From the NCBI GenBank assembly GCA_032622095.1, contig CP136064.1:263541863-263605862 (forward strand): a stretch of DNA of 64,000 nucleotides, written 5' to 3'. The notes below the pieces were generated by a model. It was not told where the DNA came from and did not search any database. It saw only the letters and a list, made by a program, of their open reading frames with translations. The DNA comes from Siphonodentalium dalli. Taxonomy: Eukaryota > Mollusca > Scaphopoda > Gadilida > Siphonodentaliidae. The position numbers and the translations under genes were made by a program. Of this stretch, positions 23,965 through 36,120 are shown one piece after another; the first letter of the stretch is position 1, and every line of letters starts with the position of its first letter.

Positions 23965-24189
23965 TATAACTGATGTTTAGGGCCCGACCAACTTTTAAAA
24001 ACTGTTCAAACTACCTTTTTTTTTCAATTGAAAACACTGCCATTAATGGCACACATGCATGACGAAGACATACATACACGGGTCGGATCCCATATAAAAA
24101 TAGCACAGGGTATGTACCATGGTACATGTATAAGTACCAGCATACATGTACACCACCGGATATTGGCCAAATTCCAGCTTACAATTTAC

Positions 24190-24562
24190 GCCGATATATA
24201 TATATATATATATATCAGGGTACTTGTACCAAGGTATATCATGGTACTTGTTCCGTGATATACCGGGGTGGAAGTACCCCGGGATACCGGCCTAAATTGT
24301 ACCTGGGATTTGGCCAATACCAGCTGGCATACATATACCCTGGTATATCATGGTACTTGTATATATACCCTGATATATCTGGGTGCGAAAGTACCCCGGT
24401 ATACCGACCTCAATGGTACCATGGGATTTGGCCAATACCAGCTGGTATACATATACCCTGGTATATCATGGTACTTGTATATATACCCTGATATACCTGG
24501 GTGCAAAAGTACCCCGGTATACCGACCTAAATGGTACCATGGGATTTGGCCAATATCCGCTG
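24190..24562. repeat. 119-bp satellite, about 3 units
   Basis: Units begin GGGATTTGGCCAATACCAGC at 24303, 24422 and 24541 (partial), with a degenerate unit before. Each unit is packed with small palindromes such as CCTGGTATATCATGGTAC and ACCCCGGTAT. The frames are open on the plus strand because the repeat lacks stops, not because it codes. Confidence 0.9.
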
Positions 24563-25745
24563 GTACATGTATGGTTTAGCTTAAATGTATTCTAGTAATG
24601 ACAATTTCACAATGTCTCTTAGGATCGGATAATATTTTAGTGCACACAATACAATATGTTATACATGACAATATTTATTGTTATGTATTCATGCATTGTG
24701 TGGAGCGGAGTGGCTAATGGTGGTCGTCTACCCGGCACTCCTAAATGTTGACAATTTTCATCAATAATGGCAGAATTCCATCAATAATCTTTTTGCCAAA
24801 TAACATTGATCTGGTAATGGGAAATTTTCTCCAAAAATAATATATTGTTATTATAACAGTGTTGACACTATGATTGGACACATGGTAATACTGGTACATG
24901 TAGATACTAGTAGGCCATCGCATTAATCAAGTCTGGCTCTGTCTGAATTCAACTATTATAGTTTAATCGGGACTATAATCTAACGGTATATGTAAACTTC
25001 GGATTCGCTCTGTTTTGCTACTTCATAGAATCATCTCACCTTTTTATATATAAGCATAATGAAATGTGTATAACACGTTAACAGAGCAAATTAGTAAAAC
25101 AGTTAAATTCTTAACTTTTTAGATGCATGTATAAACAGTACCGTACTAGTATCCCGATCATCTGCGCCACACACACACATCATCATTTGTTATATTTCAG
25201 GTATGTTATTTCACGCATATATGCATTGAATTTTCAACAGCTAACTTTTCTGGAATCAAATTCCATTCCCCGGTGGCATGTTGTAACATCCAACACGGCA
25301 AAACCTAAACTAATATAGTAATTTACATGTAAATTTAGTCATCCAACCTTCATTATGTATCTCAATATACAAGATTGCCGAGATTTCCGAAATGAAAGGG
25401 AAAAACTCCGAACGATATTGGTTAACTATATCGCAGAATATCAGCTCATTGTCGGTACGTCGTGTTCCGTCAGCGGTTGGAACAGCAATGAGGTTGTTGT
25501 GAACTCGGCCATGTTTTAAGTCAGATAATAGCCTTAAACTGTACATTATTTCAGCGAATGGATCGATATCGGCTTCCGGCCTCGACTGATATATTTGGTG
25601 GAATAATGTGCAGTTTGAAGCCAGTGTCCTATACATGAATGACCTCGTGGAATTGTGGCCACCTACATAGCAAATTGATATCAATGTCACACTGTCAAAG
25701 CTTATCCCGAAGTCCAGTCCGATAATTAAAACAATTTCATTTCAG
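24563..25745. other. Intergenic, no supported gene
   Basis: The longest open frame is 25310-25690 (-), 126 codons, with no recognisable domain and no evidence of start or splice context. It may be part of an unknown exon or repeat. Confidence 0.4.
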
Positions 25746-25837
25746 TAGAAATATCTCGGAGCCGTCTGTCTGTCTTGAAACGATTCATCTCAAGTTTTGA
25801 AAGATAATATTAAACATGAAGGCATCGACGCCAAATT
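25746..25837. repeat. 92-bp target-site duplication, left copy
   Basis: Identical base for base to 28748-28839. Starts TAGAAATATCTCGGAGCCG and ends ATCGACGCCAAATT. It flanks the 3' end of the LINE. Confidence 0.92.
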
Positions 25838-26070
25838 TACTTTACTTTAAACATATTTTATTGTAAATTCATTACAACGGGATTGGGGTACAAGTTTTAA
25901 CAACTTACAATGTCCCTGCTCCCAGATACAATATATATATATGAATTTAACAAGATGACAGAGAAAATATACATGATAAGGTTGCAAATTTGGTCTACAA
26001 AAGAGAAGAAAACTTGTGTAAAGAGTGTGTGATAATCCGGTTCTGTGTTTGTATAATACTAGCGTTCTGC

Positions 26071-26092
26071 CCGCCCTCTCTCTCTCTCTCCA
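26071..26092. repeat. (CT)n microsatellite
   Basis: A short CT run, CCCTCTCTCTCTCTCTCC, in the LINE 3' UTR region. Confidence 0.8.
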
Positions 26093-26195
26093 TGGAAATA
26101 GAAACTGAGAAATAGTGGCCTTTGTTTTGAAGGGTATTATGTGCTATATGTTTGCATTTGTTTGGTCCGTAGCTTTAATGTAGTCAGACAATTAT

Positions 26196-28666
26196 TTATT
26201 CAGTATCAGTATCAGTATTATCCGGTTCAAAACGCTTTGTTGCAGCTATATATGCATGAACAATGCGGAACATCTTTTCATTCCTTGATGGAGTTTCACT
26301 TGAGTTTCCCCAAAGTAATTGCTTGTAATTGTTAATTTTAAAGTTGAGGTCGTCCAGTTTACGGTATAGTTCTAACCTTTGTACATTATATAGGGGGCAA
26401 TTTAGGAAAAAGTGCATATCACTTTCATATTCGTATCCACATTTACAGTTTGGGGTATCTGCTATATAATTTTCGAACATATCTAAGCGGAGATCACTGC
26501 AGGAGTTTCTTATCCTACAGTGGAAAATACTATATTTTCGGTTTCCTGATTCAAAATATTTAGGCGGCTTTCGGGTGGGCTCTATCATATTTAGGTTATC
26601 CTTAAAATCTAGAAGATTTTCAGCATCCGTTATATATGTGGGTAGTTTGTTCCATGAAGTTGCAACGAAGGGGAAGAATGATTGCTTAAAATGTTCAGTT
26701 CTACTATAATATGAATGGAATCTGCCCGGATTTCGCATGTTATAGCTGGAGACTTGTACCGAGCGTGGTGGGAGTAAGCAAGATAAATAATATGGAGTTT
26801 CGTTATTTATAATTTTGAACATAGTTTGTAATTGGTGCTTCTCTCTGCGAATGTTCAGAGAAGGCCAGCCAGCTTCGCATAGGACCGCATTATTGGGAAC
26901 TGAGCGCGTGAGCCCTGTAACTATTCTAGCGGCATCAACGTGAATCCGGTCAAGTTTATTTAGTAAATATGTCGGCGCGTTTTCCCAAATTACGTCCGCA
27001 TAATCTAGGAGAGGCAAGATATAGGCCTTGTATATCTTATCGAGTGTTCTTCGATCTAGGTTGTACTTGTATCTTCTGAGTATCGATAGTCGCGGGACAA
27101 CTTTTTTGACTATAGATTCAATTTGGATATTCCAATTTAAATTGCTTTGTATTTCGAGACCAAGGTGTTTATGCGACTCAATTATGTCAATTCTTTTATT
27201 TTGGAAGGTTAAATCTAGAGGGACCTCTCGAGGGGTCAGGGAGAACAATATTGCCTTAGTTTTGGTTGGATTAAAGTTTACAAGCCATTTGTTGGCCCAA
27301 TCTGATATTTTATTAAGGTCTTGGTTTACACTTCTTTCTAGCAGCTTTATGTCATAGTGTTTGGACGTGAGACATGTGTCATCTGCGTACATTCTTGTTT
27401 CGGAATTTAAATTATCTGGGAGATCATTTATATATACCAGGAAAAGGAAAGGTCCGAGTATTTATCCTTGGGGAACTCCGGCTGGAATGGGTTGGAAGTT
27501 GGAATATGAATTGTTTATTAAGACTCGTTGTTTTCGATTACTGAGGTAATCTTCCAGCCATTTCAATAACGGACCGGATATATGCCGTATTGTTCTAGCT
27601 TATATATCAGTCCCCTATGCCAGACTCTTTCAAATGCCTTTGATATATCGCAAAAAACTGAACATGTGTATAAGTCATTATCGAGAGTCTGACAGAGGTT
27701 ATGATATAGATCTGTTAATTGGAAGGTCGTGCTATGTCCGGGAATAAAACCAGATTGATGTTGGTACATTAGTTTGTTATCTTGGAAAAATGACATAAGA
27801 TGTTGGGTAATTATTTTTTCAAACACTTTGCCGAGGCTCGGAAGGAGGGAAATAGGACGGTAATTTATACAATCGGCAGGATCATCTTTTTTAAATATGG
27901 GGATAACATTTGCTTTTTTCCAGTCTGATGGGAATTGGCCGAGCTCTACTGACTTTTTAAAAATAATTTCTAATGGAACAACAATCGATTCAGCAGTAGC
28001 GTGAATCATTTTTGGGCTTATGCCATCAAATCCATGGGCTTTGTTAACTTTGAGTGATTTAATTGCAGTAATGATCTTATCTCGGGTGAAAATAATATTG
28101 GATAGCGATTTGGAGCATCTACGGAGAAGGATTGGAATTTCGTGACCTCGATCATCGATATTTGAATTTAAAATGAAGGCCTCGTTTAAACACTTCGCTT
28201 TCTTGCGATCATCTGTCACATAGGTTTTTCCATCAATAGTGACATCTCCGTGTTGACTATATAATGGTGGGATGCATGTGGATTTCTTTTTGTTCAGCAA
28301 ATAATTTATTGTTTGCCAAAAGTCGCGAGGGGATGGGGATTCATTTACTCGTTCTTCAAGTTTAGAGTGAAATTGTGCTTTCGCGTATTTCTTCATGTTG
28401 TTTACTTTATTTCTGATATCTTTATAATTTCTCCATGAGACATCTGAATTTCGTTTTATGGCTATTTTTCTCAATCCATCTCTGCGTCTGATCTCCCTTC
28501 TTATATCTGAGTTGAACCAAAACTTGTCATTTGTTCGTATCGTGACTGTTGATTTGGGGACTGTCTCTTCCATTACTGAGATGAATAAATTACAGAATCG
28601 GGAGACAGCATGGTCTAAATCTTCAACTGTATTTAATTCTTCTTGCCAGTTAATAGCATCTAACAT
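26196..28666 (-). pseudogene. LINE reverse transcriptase (ORF2), nearly intact
   Basis: The N-terminal frame (28666-27563) carries the pre-RT linker and RT blocks: KANVIPIFKKDD, NYRPISLLPSLGKVFEKII, HQSGFIPGHSTTFQL, and VFCDISKAFERVWH with the first catalytic Asp. The downstream frame (27392-26196) opens with the catalytic YADD box, then thumb sequence and a Cys-rich C-terminal segment (NCKCGYEYESDMHFFLNC). Between them, around 27420-27580, the expected QGxILGPFLFLVYINDLPD stretch is present but with one frameshift and one in-frame TAA where a serine codon is usual. Upstream of the first Met, 28740-28667 continues the same frame into the insertion boundary. As it stands it would not make active enzyme. 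Confidence 0.88.
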
Positions 28667-28747
28667 ACTGTTAGCCCTGGTATAATCTCCGTGTTTATAT
28701 TTCCATATAGTTCTCTTAAATGATGTAGTTTCATATTTTTTGAATTT

Positions 28748-28839
28748 TAGAAATATCTCGGAGCCGTCTGTCTGTCTTGAAACGATTCATCTCAAGTTTT
28801 GAAAGATAATATTAAACATGAAGGCATCGACGCCAAATT
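28748..28839. repeat. 92-bp target-site duplication, right copy
   Basis: Exact match of 25746-25837, flanking the 5' truncation point of the LINE. Confidence 0.92.
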
Positions 28840-30128
28840 ATATGGTCTACGGGGAATTAGGACGCTTCCCGATAAGTAAACATGTCAAAATAAGAATGGT
28901 GGGTTATTGGTGTAAACTTTTATCACCAGAGGGCTGCCTTCTGACTAAAATCATATATAACCAAAATATGGAATTAGCTGATAATGATAATATGTTCACA
29001 AAAAGTTTATGTGGCTGAATGGGGTTCGATGTGTGATACAGGGTTAGAAGGAACTAAATAAGTAGAATTACGTCCCTTTCGTTTTTACAGGGTATCTCGA
29101 ATACGAGTTAAAAGAAATTCTGGCGCGCGATTGGCGTATAATATGTCAAATAATTTTACAAATTCAAGAAATATAATATCCATAGCATGTAAAAACGTGG
29201 GCGTTTCCTAGTATGAAATGCGTTCGTGTCCAAACAATGGCGGGATATTGAGGCTGTGTATTGGCTTTCGCCAGACTGTCAAATTCTGTGCAAAAAGTGG
29301 GGTAGTGTGGAAAACATATGCTGGTTTTTTAAAAAGGCGTGGCTCGAAAGGTACTGCTATGTGCGAACAGATTCCGAAAGGGTTGGTCTTTCTTTACGAA
29401 CGCATGCATCGTGCACTTCGGAACTCGAAAATTTAGCGTGGGCGTGGTCAAACGTTAACACTGTGGCCTATGGAAAACATTTAGTTCATTCTAACCACAG
29501 GGGTGTGGTATACCTCCATTGTGGGATCGCCAACTATCATTGTCACCATCAGAACGAAAATATTCTTTCAACAATGGATTTTAGTATCTCGGGGTCCAGC
29601 AGAGGAACATTTTTATAATGCCTTTCTTATCCAAGTTTCAGTAAATATCTAATCCGCAGAGGGGGGGGGGGGGGGGGGCGAACAAAAAATTTCCGGCACG
29701 TATGCCGGGGTGGGTGGGTTGTCAAAGCCACCATCAAGCAATTTATTCCGCAACTAAAAAAGAAATTTCCTGCTTGTTTTTTTGTGTTTTGGCCATGAGT
29801 TGGGCTTTAAAACAACTTTGAATGAGAGAAATAATGTAATTCTAACTGGTAAACTGACTGCAGGCAGTTATCGTGTTGTATGTTGTTGCAAATTTTGAAA
29901 TCCAAGATTTTTTTGTCCGAATGACCTCAAAATGACTCATTCCTATTTACATATCCATGTTAACATCCATGATAAATAGTATGCACAGAAAATCATATTA
30001 TAATATATATACCCCCCCCCCTGATTCGTATACCATTTTATTTGTCAGAACATTTGTCAAAACTCCGAACATCTAATCATAGGTTACCAAACTAAATGTG
30101 CAGATGGAAATCTAACAAAAGTTAAAAC
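28840..30128. other. Intergenic; poly-G run, no supported gene
   Basis: Contains a G homopolymer of about 18 bases near 29661-29678 and a C run near 30012. A 130-codon plus-strand frame at 29226-29618 has no recognisable domain and is not called. Confidence 0.45.
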
Positions 30129-30621
30129 AATTGCAAAATATGTGGTGTTTTAGGGAATGAATTTCAGTTTGTTTTAGAATGTGACGTAATTAAAGACATC
30201 AGAGAGAAATACATCCCACAATATTATTGGAAATATCCCGTTAGAGAGAATTTTCACGATTTACTCACTATATGTAACGTGACAATACTGAAACGACTTA
30301 GCATATTTCTAAAACTTGCATTCAAACTGATAAAATAGTAATCTCACACGAAGAGAGCAGTGAAGCTGGAGGTACAGCACATAATGGAAAGGGCTAGTAT
30401 TTCCGTTATGTTGTGTAAATCCTGTTTCATTGTTAAAAATGAAAATACTACTGTACTGAAATTATTCATAAAAGTTTATACCCGGTGCCACTTAGCCAGT
30501 TCAGTAAATTCATCTTTGTATATATGTAAATATAATATTGACTAATGTATATTATATTCATATTATGTACTATGTCATATACCACGTGTTATTGGTGGAA
30601 CAATAAATAAATAAATAAATC
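30129..30621 (+). pseudogene. LINE 3' end: RT C-terminus and (AATA)n tail
   Basis: From 30129 a frame reads NCKICGVLGNEFQFVLEC, then REKYIPQYYWKYPVREN and a Leu-rich end to a TAG at 30336. This is the Cys-rich C-terminal segment of a non-LTR RT family common in invertebrates. The 3' UTR ends with AATAAATAAATAAATAAAT at about 30603. Stops break the frame just upstream, so only the last 70 codons are recognisable. It is a different family from the LINE at 25.8-28.7 kb. Confidence 0.75.
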
Positions 30622-31079
30622 AGCAATTTTCGTTGCGAACGTTGGCGTATAGCCCGGTTGATGTTCTGGAACGCTGTGCGACTTCGTCAGACTTGTTCTG
30701 TCTCCCTTAAGTTAGAGACACGCCCCCAGATGAGGGTCACGTCACACGAAAGTGTAGACATGTTTACGCTATCTCCAATTATCCTTGCCCCATGGGGGTT
30801 CCAAAACACTGAGGTATCCAGGGCGGAGCAGGTGGAAAATACATTTTTGTTTTTACCTTTTTAGAGTTTTTGACCTTCAAACTTCGGTATAATCAGGAAA
30901 GTCAATAAATTAAGACAAATGTCGAATATAATATATAGAGGATCTGCAACTCGTTATGTTGGGATATAAAATTTTATGAAACGAGTTTGATAAATTTGAT
31001 TCACAACGAGTCGTAATTCTACAGAAAACAACTGAATGCACATAAGCTCATTGGTGGTGACAGAAGAAATTTGTAAGTA

Positions 31080-31690
31080 ACAAGGAGGAAGCTGGCACAA
31101 AATTAATTTTGCATTGCATACATGTCCAATAGAGTTATTTCCTGACAAGAAAATTGTTCTGAGATCACCATTGGCAGATGTACATATACTGGTGATAATG
31201 TTAAGTGTGCTGGGGATGGTGGATCAGGTTTGCCTTGATTATCGGAGCGGGTTACATCGCAAGGGTATCAAGCTGGGTCATATATATTTTGAGCAAAGAT
31301 AAAATGAAAGCTTTGATTGGATGTCATGCATTTATCGGAAATTACTATACATCCCGTCGTTCTGTCGTAAAGGTTAAAGTGTATGTTGGAAGACATTGGA
31401 GGAATGTGACAAGTTTATTGGGAGATTTATTACGTTGGGCTATTCCATGACTCTTGTAAGGTTGCAGAAGAGCATGGGGAATACGTATGTGTCGCCACAA
31501 AATGGTCGAAAGCATCTATTTGACAGAATGTTTTTGTGCCAAAACAAAGCTATTGACATTTCATTGTTACCACAATGTAATGCATCATTGAAGTTACAGT
31601 ATCCGTGCAAACATTTTTGCAAGAATATGGCGGTTAGCAGGCACGAAGTAAGTGGAAATCCCCCCTTTGTACAATAATGGCTGGGCGGAA
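31080..31690 (+). pseudogene. Relic of a multicopy PIN-like transposon-associated protein
   Basis: Three frames carry consecutive pieces of one protein: SPLADVHILVIMLSVLG and LDYRSGLHRKGIKLGHIY near 31160-31290, ALIGCHAFIGNYYTSRRSVV near 31320-31370, then RMFLCQNKAIDISLLPQCNA to CKHFCKNM near 31530-31630. I recognise this order from large uncharacterised families in cnidarian and molluscan genomes, where the pattern resembles a PIN-type nuclease core. At least two frameshifts and several stops are present. The function is not established; this copy is dead. Confidence 0.55.
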
Positions 31691-33180
31691 TATTTCCAAA
31701 TTGAATAGTATTTTAATTACGTTCGTTGTTTCTGGCAGAGCAGCATGCACTTATCCCATTCGTTGTATCGTGTCAATATAAGTAAAATGTCGAGGAGATA
31801 GGAAGTGGATACCTTCCTGTTTATTCAGGACTTGGTTATGTGTCATAATGACTGCAGATGCACCACCCAATTAACAAAATATAAATTATGGTAAGCAATG
31901 GTATATTTGATCAATTTTGATATCAATTTCGGCTGCACAATTTTAATTTGTAGGCATTTATGATAGGAAAACACCCTAAAATGGGCGATTTAAAAAAACA
32001 TATAAGGCATATATATTCCTAAATTTTGTGCGTTGTGTATACACTTTATATATATACTTACGAAGACGATTGGTAAAATCATACATATTTGTCTAATATG
32101 TCACCAACAAAAATAGTTTTTATGTCATTTTTTGAAAAATCTAGAAAAATCGGTAATTGTGGGGTAGGGGAAACATTACGAAATCTCCCACTACTCGAAT
32201 TGGAATTTCACATTGACTCTTAGTACAACGTATAGCATAGTCATTGTGTCAGTTTTTGAATGCACATTCAGTGCACTCGCCTATTTCGCTTAGCAGCTAT
32301 CACATGTTATGTGCGGCCAAAATTTAGAAATTTGCAGTATTTTTCATGAAAAAATAATACGTTTTATATAGCAAAAAAATATTTTGCCTGAAATAAAACT
32401 ATCCGTTCTTTCTTAAACTTATAGACAAGAGTTTTGCAATATAAAAACGCTTGGAATTTATTTCCAAACCCAATTTGTGAATTTATATTTATTTTATAAT
32501 GAATTAAAATATTTTAGGCAAATTTTGAGAGAGAAAAATGGTAAACAGGCTGTGGTATCTCTTTGCCCCAGCAAATCGCTGATCATTTCCAATGTCATAA
32601 TGCTCCTGTGGAATACCTATCAGTAAATAGCAGTCGCAATTTCTGCGCTCTCCGGTGGCACCTACCTATACGCCATAGCCTGGTCTACAGTATATGGGGT
32701 GGGATACAAACAATGCTTTTGAAAGTCAGTGTAACTAAATACGCTGCACCTTGGAAATGACTATAGATAATGGGGGTGACACTTTTCTGAAATAATGGTG
32801 CTTCTTACAGAACCGCTAGTCCTGACTTGGACAGCAAGATTTGAGAACCCCAAACCACAATATTTCACCCATCGTATCATAGAGACCCCTGTATATATGA
32901 TTTTGTTGTAAAAAAAAATATGCTATCTATTTTGGTGCTCTTCTTCCCTTATCGCTACGCGAGACCCGATTGGAGGGATTTCGGATAAAAATAAACTACC
33001 CCATTAGGTATTAATTATAATATAAATGTCAATGAATAGGCTTGGGTTAGTCAAGCAACAACTCCATTAAAGTCACTAACTTTTCACTGGAGTTGAAGAC
33101 GGGGACCTTGTAGAACAAATATTTATAAAATATACCTGAAATATATATACATAATGGGATAACATTATGCGGTACCGAAA
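31691..33180. other. Intergenic, no gene recognised
   Basis: Strongly AT-rich. Only short frames occur. Nothing can be supported. Confidence 0.5.
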
Positions 33181-33202
33181 ATCGCGGTACAAGCCGGTAC
33201 CC

Positions 33203-33677
33203 TTGAATTTCTGACTTACTGCAACGAGTATGGTCGAGTGAACTGTAGTGTCGCGTATATGTCTTCCGAAAGTGATAGAAACCCTTCTTACCCTTTCCAA
33301 AAGCAGCGGAATGTCGATATAAAACATTCGTATACTTGGAAATGATAGAATTGCTTCGCGGCGAACCATCGGCATGACCTCGTATCGCCATTTCTCATTG
33401 GTCGATAATTATGGAAAGTTAATAATATTTGGAAATTCACCAAACTGATAGATTATATAACAGACACAGCCGTGTTGCTCTCGATTATTAGCGAATCTAT
33501 AGGTGATGCCGATTGTTCGCCGCGAAGCATTTATATTGCTTCAAAGTATAACAACATTTTATATCGACATTCCACTGCATTAGACAGGGTAAGGAGGTTA
33601 TTTATCACTTTTGAAAGAAGAAATACATATGACAATGCCGTTTAACCGCTCATAATCGCTGCAGTAAGTCAGAAATT
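33203..33677. repeat. Foldback repeat, imperfect
   Basis: GAATTTCTGACTTACTGCA near the left end is inverted as TGCAGTAAGTCAGAAATT at the right end. Internal words (TATCGACATTCC, TTCGCGGCGAA) are also inverted between the arms, separated by about 100 bp. Likely a non-autonomous element. Confidence 0.65.
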
Positions 33678-33976
33678 AACGATTTTACGTAATTGGATAC
33701 CACCAGGTGGCATCCCTTGTATATGAACCTTTAATTTATGTTAGAGCACAATCCCATTGTTGCAATCGTTCCCTGATTTTTGGTAAAGCACACCGATTCC
33801 CAAGGCTGGCGAATGAATAGTTCAATGATTACCCCATTGTTAGGCACACGCAACTCACAACAGACAAATCGCACGGGCGCTTCGAAGTAGCGCCAGAGGC
33901 CACAGGGGCACGAACAGCGCTCTGCTTCCCCCAAACACACTGCCATTATACGTGTTACTATTTATGCACCTCTAAT

Positions 33977-34417
33977 GGTTACACTGGTGTAAATATTTCC
34001 CATAGGCTTCAATGTTAACGTTTGTTGATCTGCATCAGAGGTCAAATGGAAACTGTTCAAACTGCCTTCGGATTGTGTGAGCTCGACATCTGTGGAAACT
34101 TTCCCAATAAAAAAAATCAACACCGTCTAGCAGGGAATCCACTTCAAATTTTCGTTTTTTCATAACTAGGGTCAGTTCCGCACTAAAAAAATATTGTCAT
34201 TTTTTCAATCACACTTAAACTTTCTAAACAGCCACAACAGACTTCACCTTTAATGAATGGGCCACTTGGCAAATGAAGTTTGTGGGAGAATGATTCCTTG
34301 AATTTTTGTCAACAGTTTACATTTAATTCATGCAACCAATCACAGCCCAGAGTGTTTTAACTGTGAAACTGTATACCGCAGGGGGGAGCTGCCTATAGTA
34401 TTTACACCAGTGTAACC
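33977..34417 (+). mobile_element. TIR element, copy A (left of the transposase locus)
   Basis: Begins GGTTACACTGGTGTAAATA and ends TATTTACACCAGTGTAACC, a perfect 19-bp TIR. TAA-like bases flank both sides. The interior is nearly identical to copy B at 38404-38824 in the same orientation. It is non-coding. The short TAA-like duplication would fit a Harbinger-type element, but this is not certain. Confidence 0.8.
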
Positions 34418-35301
34418 TAAAGGGCCATGTGGCCTTTCTTCATATTTTTTGTGCATAACCCATTGTGAACCTTGATATATACCTATAATTATTAAACTGA
34501 TGTTGTTTTTAAATAATGTGTTTTTAATGCCATGTGTCCCTTTAATTGGAACCCACGCAATAATACACTAATTCAGAATAAAAAGCCAAAATGCAGGTTG
34601 GATTTGAGTTTAATTTAATAATATGAGGCATCTAATAAAGCATGAGAAGTTATACCACATTCATTTGATCAGGTTTTCACTTGGCTTTCATCTGTTGTGC
34701 CCCATGAATTTAATTTCTCCACAGGACCAGATATGCACAGGTTTCATTTAACCCTATGCAAATCAGCTGCAGATTCACACAAAAAATGCCTTTACTTTGA
34801 AAAATAAATAGTGTGGAGGGTTCATTAGTCAGTAAACTTGGCATAATTTTGAAGAACAATTACTACTTCTCCCAAAATCAGAAAAATTAAGTGGAAAATT
34901 ATTTAAACAATGAGCTCAGACAAGGGTGTTTTAACCCTGGGTCAGGTGAATTTTCCTGATTGAAAATGGTGCTAAAGTTTGTAATGTCTGCTACAATCCC
35001 AATTAGAAGGAATCCTTAATATATTGTCTCACCGTATCAAATGTCGTTAACTAACATTGGACAGGGGGTGCCAATGATGATGAGGTAATGACCACATGTT
35101 CCTTCAGCTGATAAAGTAGTAATATATCAACAGATAAGATGGCAGACATTTTCAAGCATCATTAATTTCTCGAGACAAATATCATTTCTCATTGTAAAAA
35201 GTCTGGAAGTTGTATATTCGCGAGAAGAATTTTCAAAATTAATGCTGTTAATGTGACAGAGTTGTTGAGTGGATTTTGGAATTTGTGAGGACTGTGAGAC
35301 A

Positions 35302-35550
35302 ATGAAGTTTACATTTGATAATCCCCTTAGATTCAAACCAGGACACAAACAGTTGTATAAAGCCAAGCGACAACCATATGTGGATAACAGAGTAGTGAAA
35401 CATTTACGCAAAAGAACGATCATTACATCACTGGACATTCTCGAAAAGCCAAACTCTGTGAGAGCACATCAAACTCGGTCTGCTGCAAACAGTCTTAATC
35501 CAAGAGGGAAGGGTCAATCTGACAACAAAGAGCCTGAAAGAAAAAAATGA
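35302..35550 (+). CDS. Possible first exon or separate basic ORF of transposase locus
   Basis: An 82-codon frame from ATG (MKFTFDNPLRFKPGHKQLYK) rich in Lys and Arg, ending in a TGA one codon before a potential donor AAAG/GTAAAC. It lies 570 bp before the Mutator-like frame on the same strand. It may be the decayed N-terminal exon of that gene. No domain is recognised. Confidence 0.3.
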   Translation: MKFTFDNPLRFKPGHKQLYKAKRQPYVDNRVVKHLRKRTIITSLDILEKPNSVRAHQTRSAANSLNPRGKGQSDNKEPERKK

Positions 35551-36120
35551 AAGGTAAACATCTCTCACAATATTCCATGCGACAAACAATGTTATATGCA
35601 TGTTCTTTTCATCATATAGATAAGAAATGGGGGGGGGGTATGAAATTCAGCATTATAATATCAATAAACTAAACATATATTTGATCTTCTGCAATCAAGT
35701 GTATGACTTTAAAATCTTTTTTCAAAATCTTGTCTGTGTCCTCCTGCATGACAAAAAAACAGTTAATTTGACATGCCCCATACCTCTGTGTGCAGGAAAT
35801 GATTTGAAAACTGTACCCTGAGTCAAAACACAGGTTTTCAGCCTAATAATTTGCAGATAGAGTTACTCCCCTTATTCTGTTCATATGAATTGGGTCACTA
35901 ATTGCAAACAGCACAGGTATAACATTGCTTTGCATGCAGATATATATAAATTAAATTGCAGCACTGTGAGTGCTTTAGTTAACTATTCATTCAAAGGACT
36001 GTTTGGAGCAGGCAGTGTTTTTAAAGAAAAAAAAATATCTCACAGTTAGACCGATATGTATGTACCTTTAATATATATGGTTCAAAGAGTAAAATTTAGG
36101 ATTTTCCTTTTTAATTTTCA

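Larger units (their letters stand above)
25838..28747 (-). mobile_element. 5'-truncated CR1/Jockey-type LINE insertion
   Basis: A 2910-bp insertion on the minus strand between two identical 92-bp copies of the target. It begins in the linker between endonuclease and RT (so the endonuclease is missing) and ends at the left with a short AAAGTAAAGTA-like tail. The target duplication and truncation fit target-primed reverse transcription. Identity of the duplications and near-intact coding suggest a young insertion. Confidence 0.9.

Noticed and set aside
24028..24595. Overlapping plus-strand frames rich in Tyr, Gly and Pro
   Set aside because: They are the 119-bp satellite read in three frames.
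29226..29618. 130-codon plus-strand frame
   Set aside because: No recognised domain, no splice or polyA context; cannot be supported as a gene.
33731..33946. 71-codon Cys-rich minus-strand frame
   Set aside because: No recognisable spacing of cysteines and no gene context.
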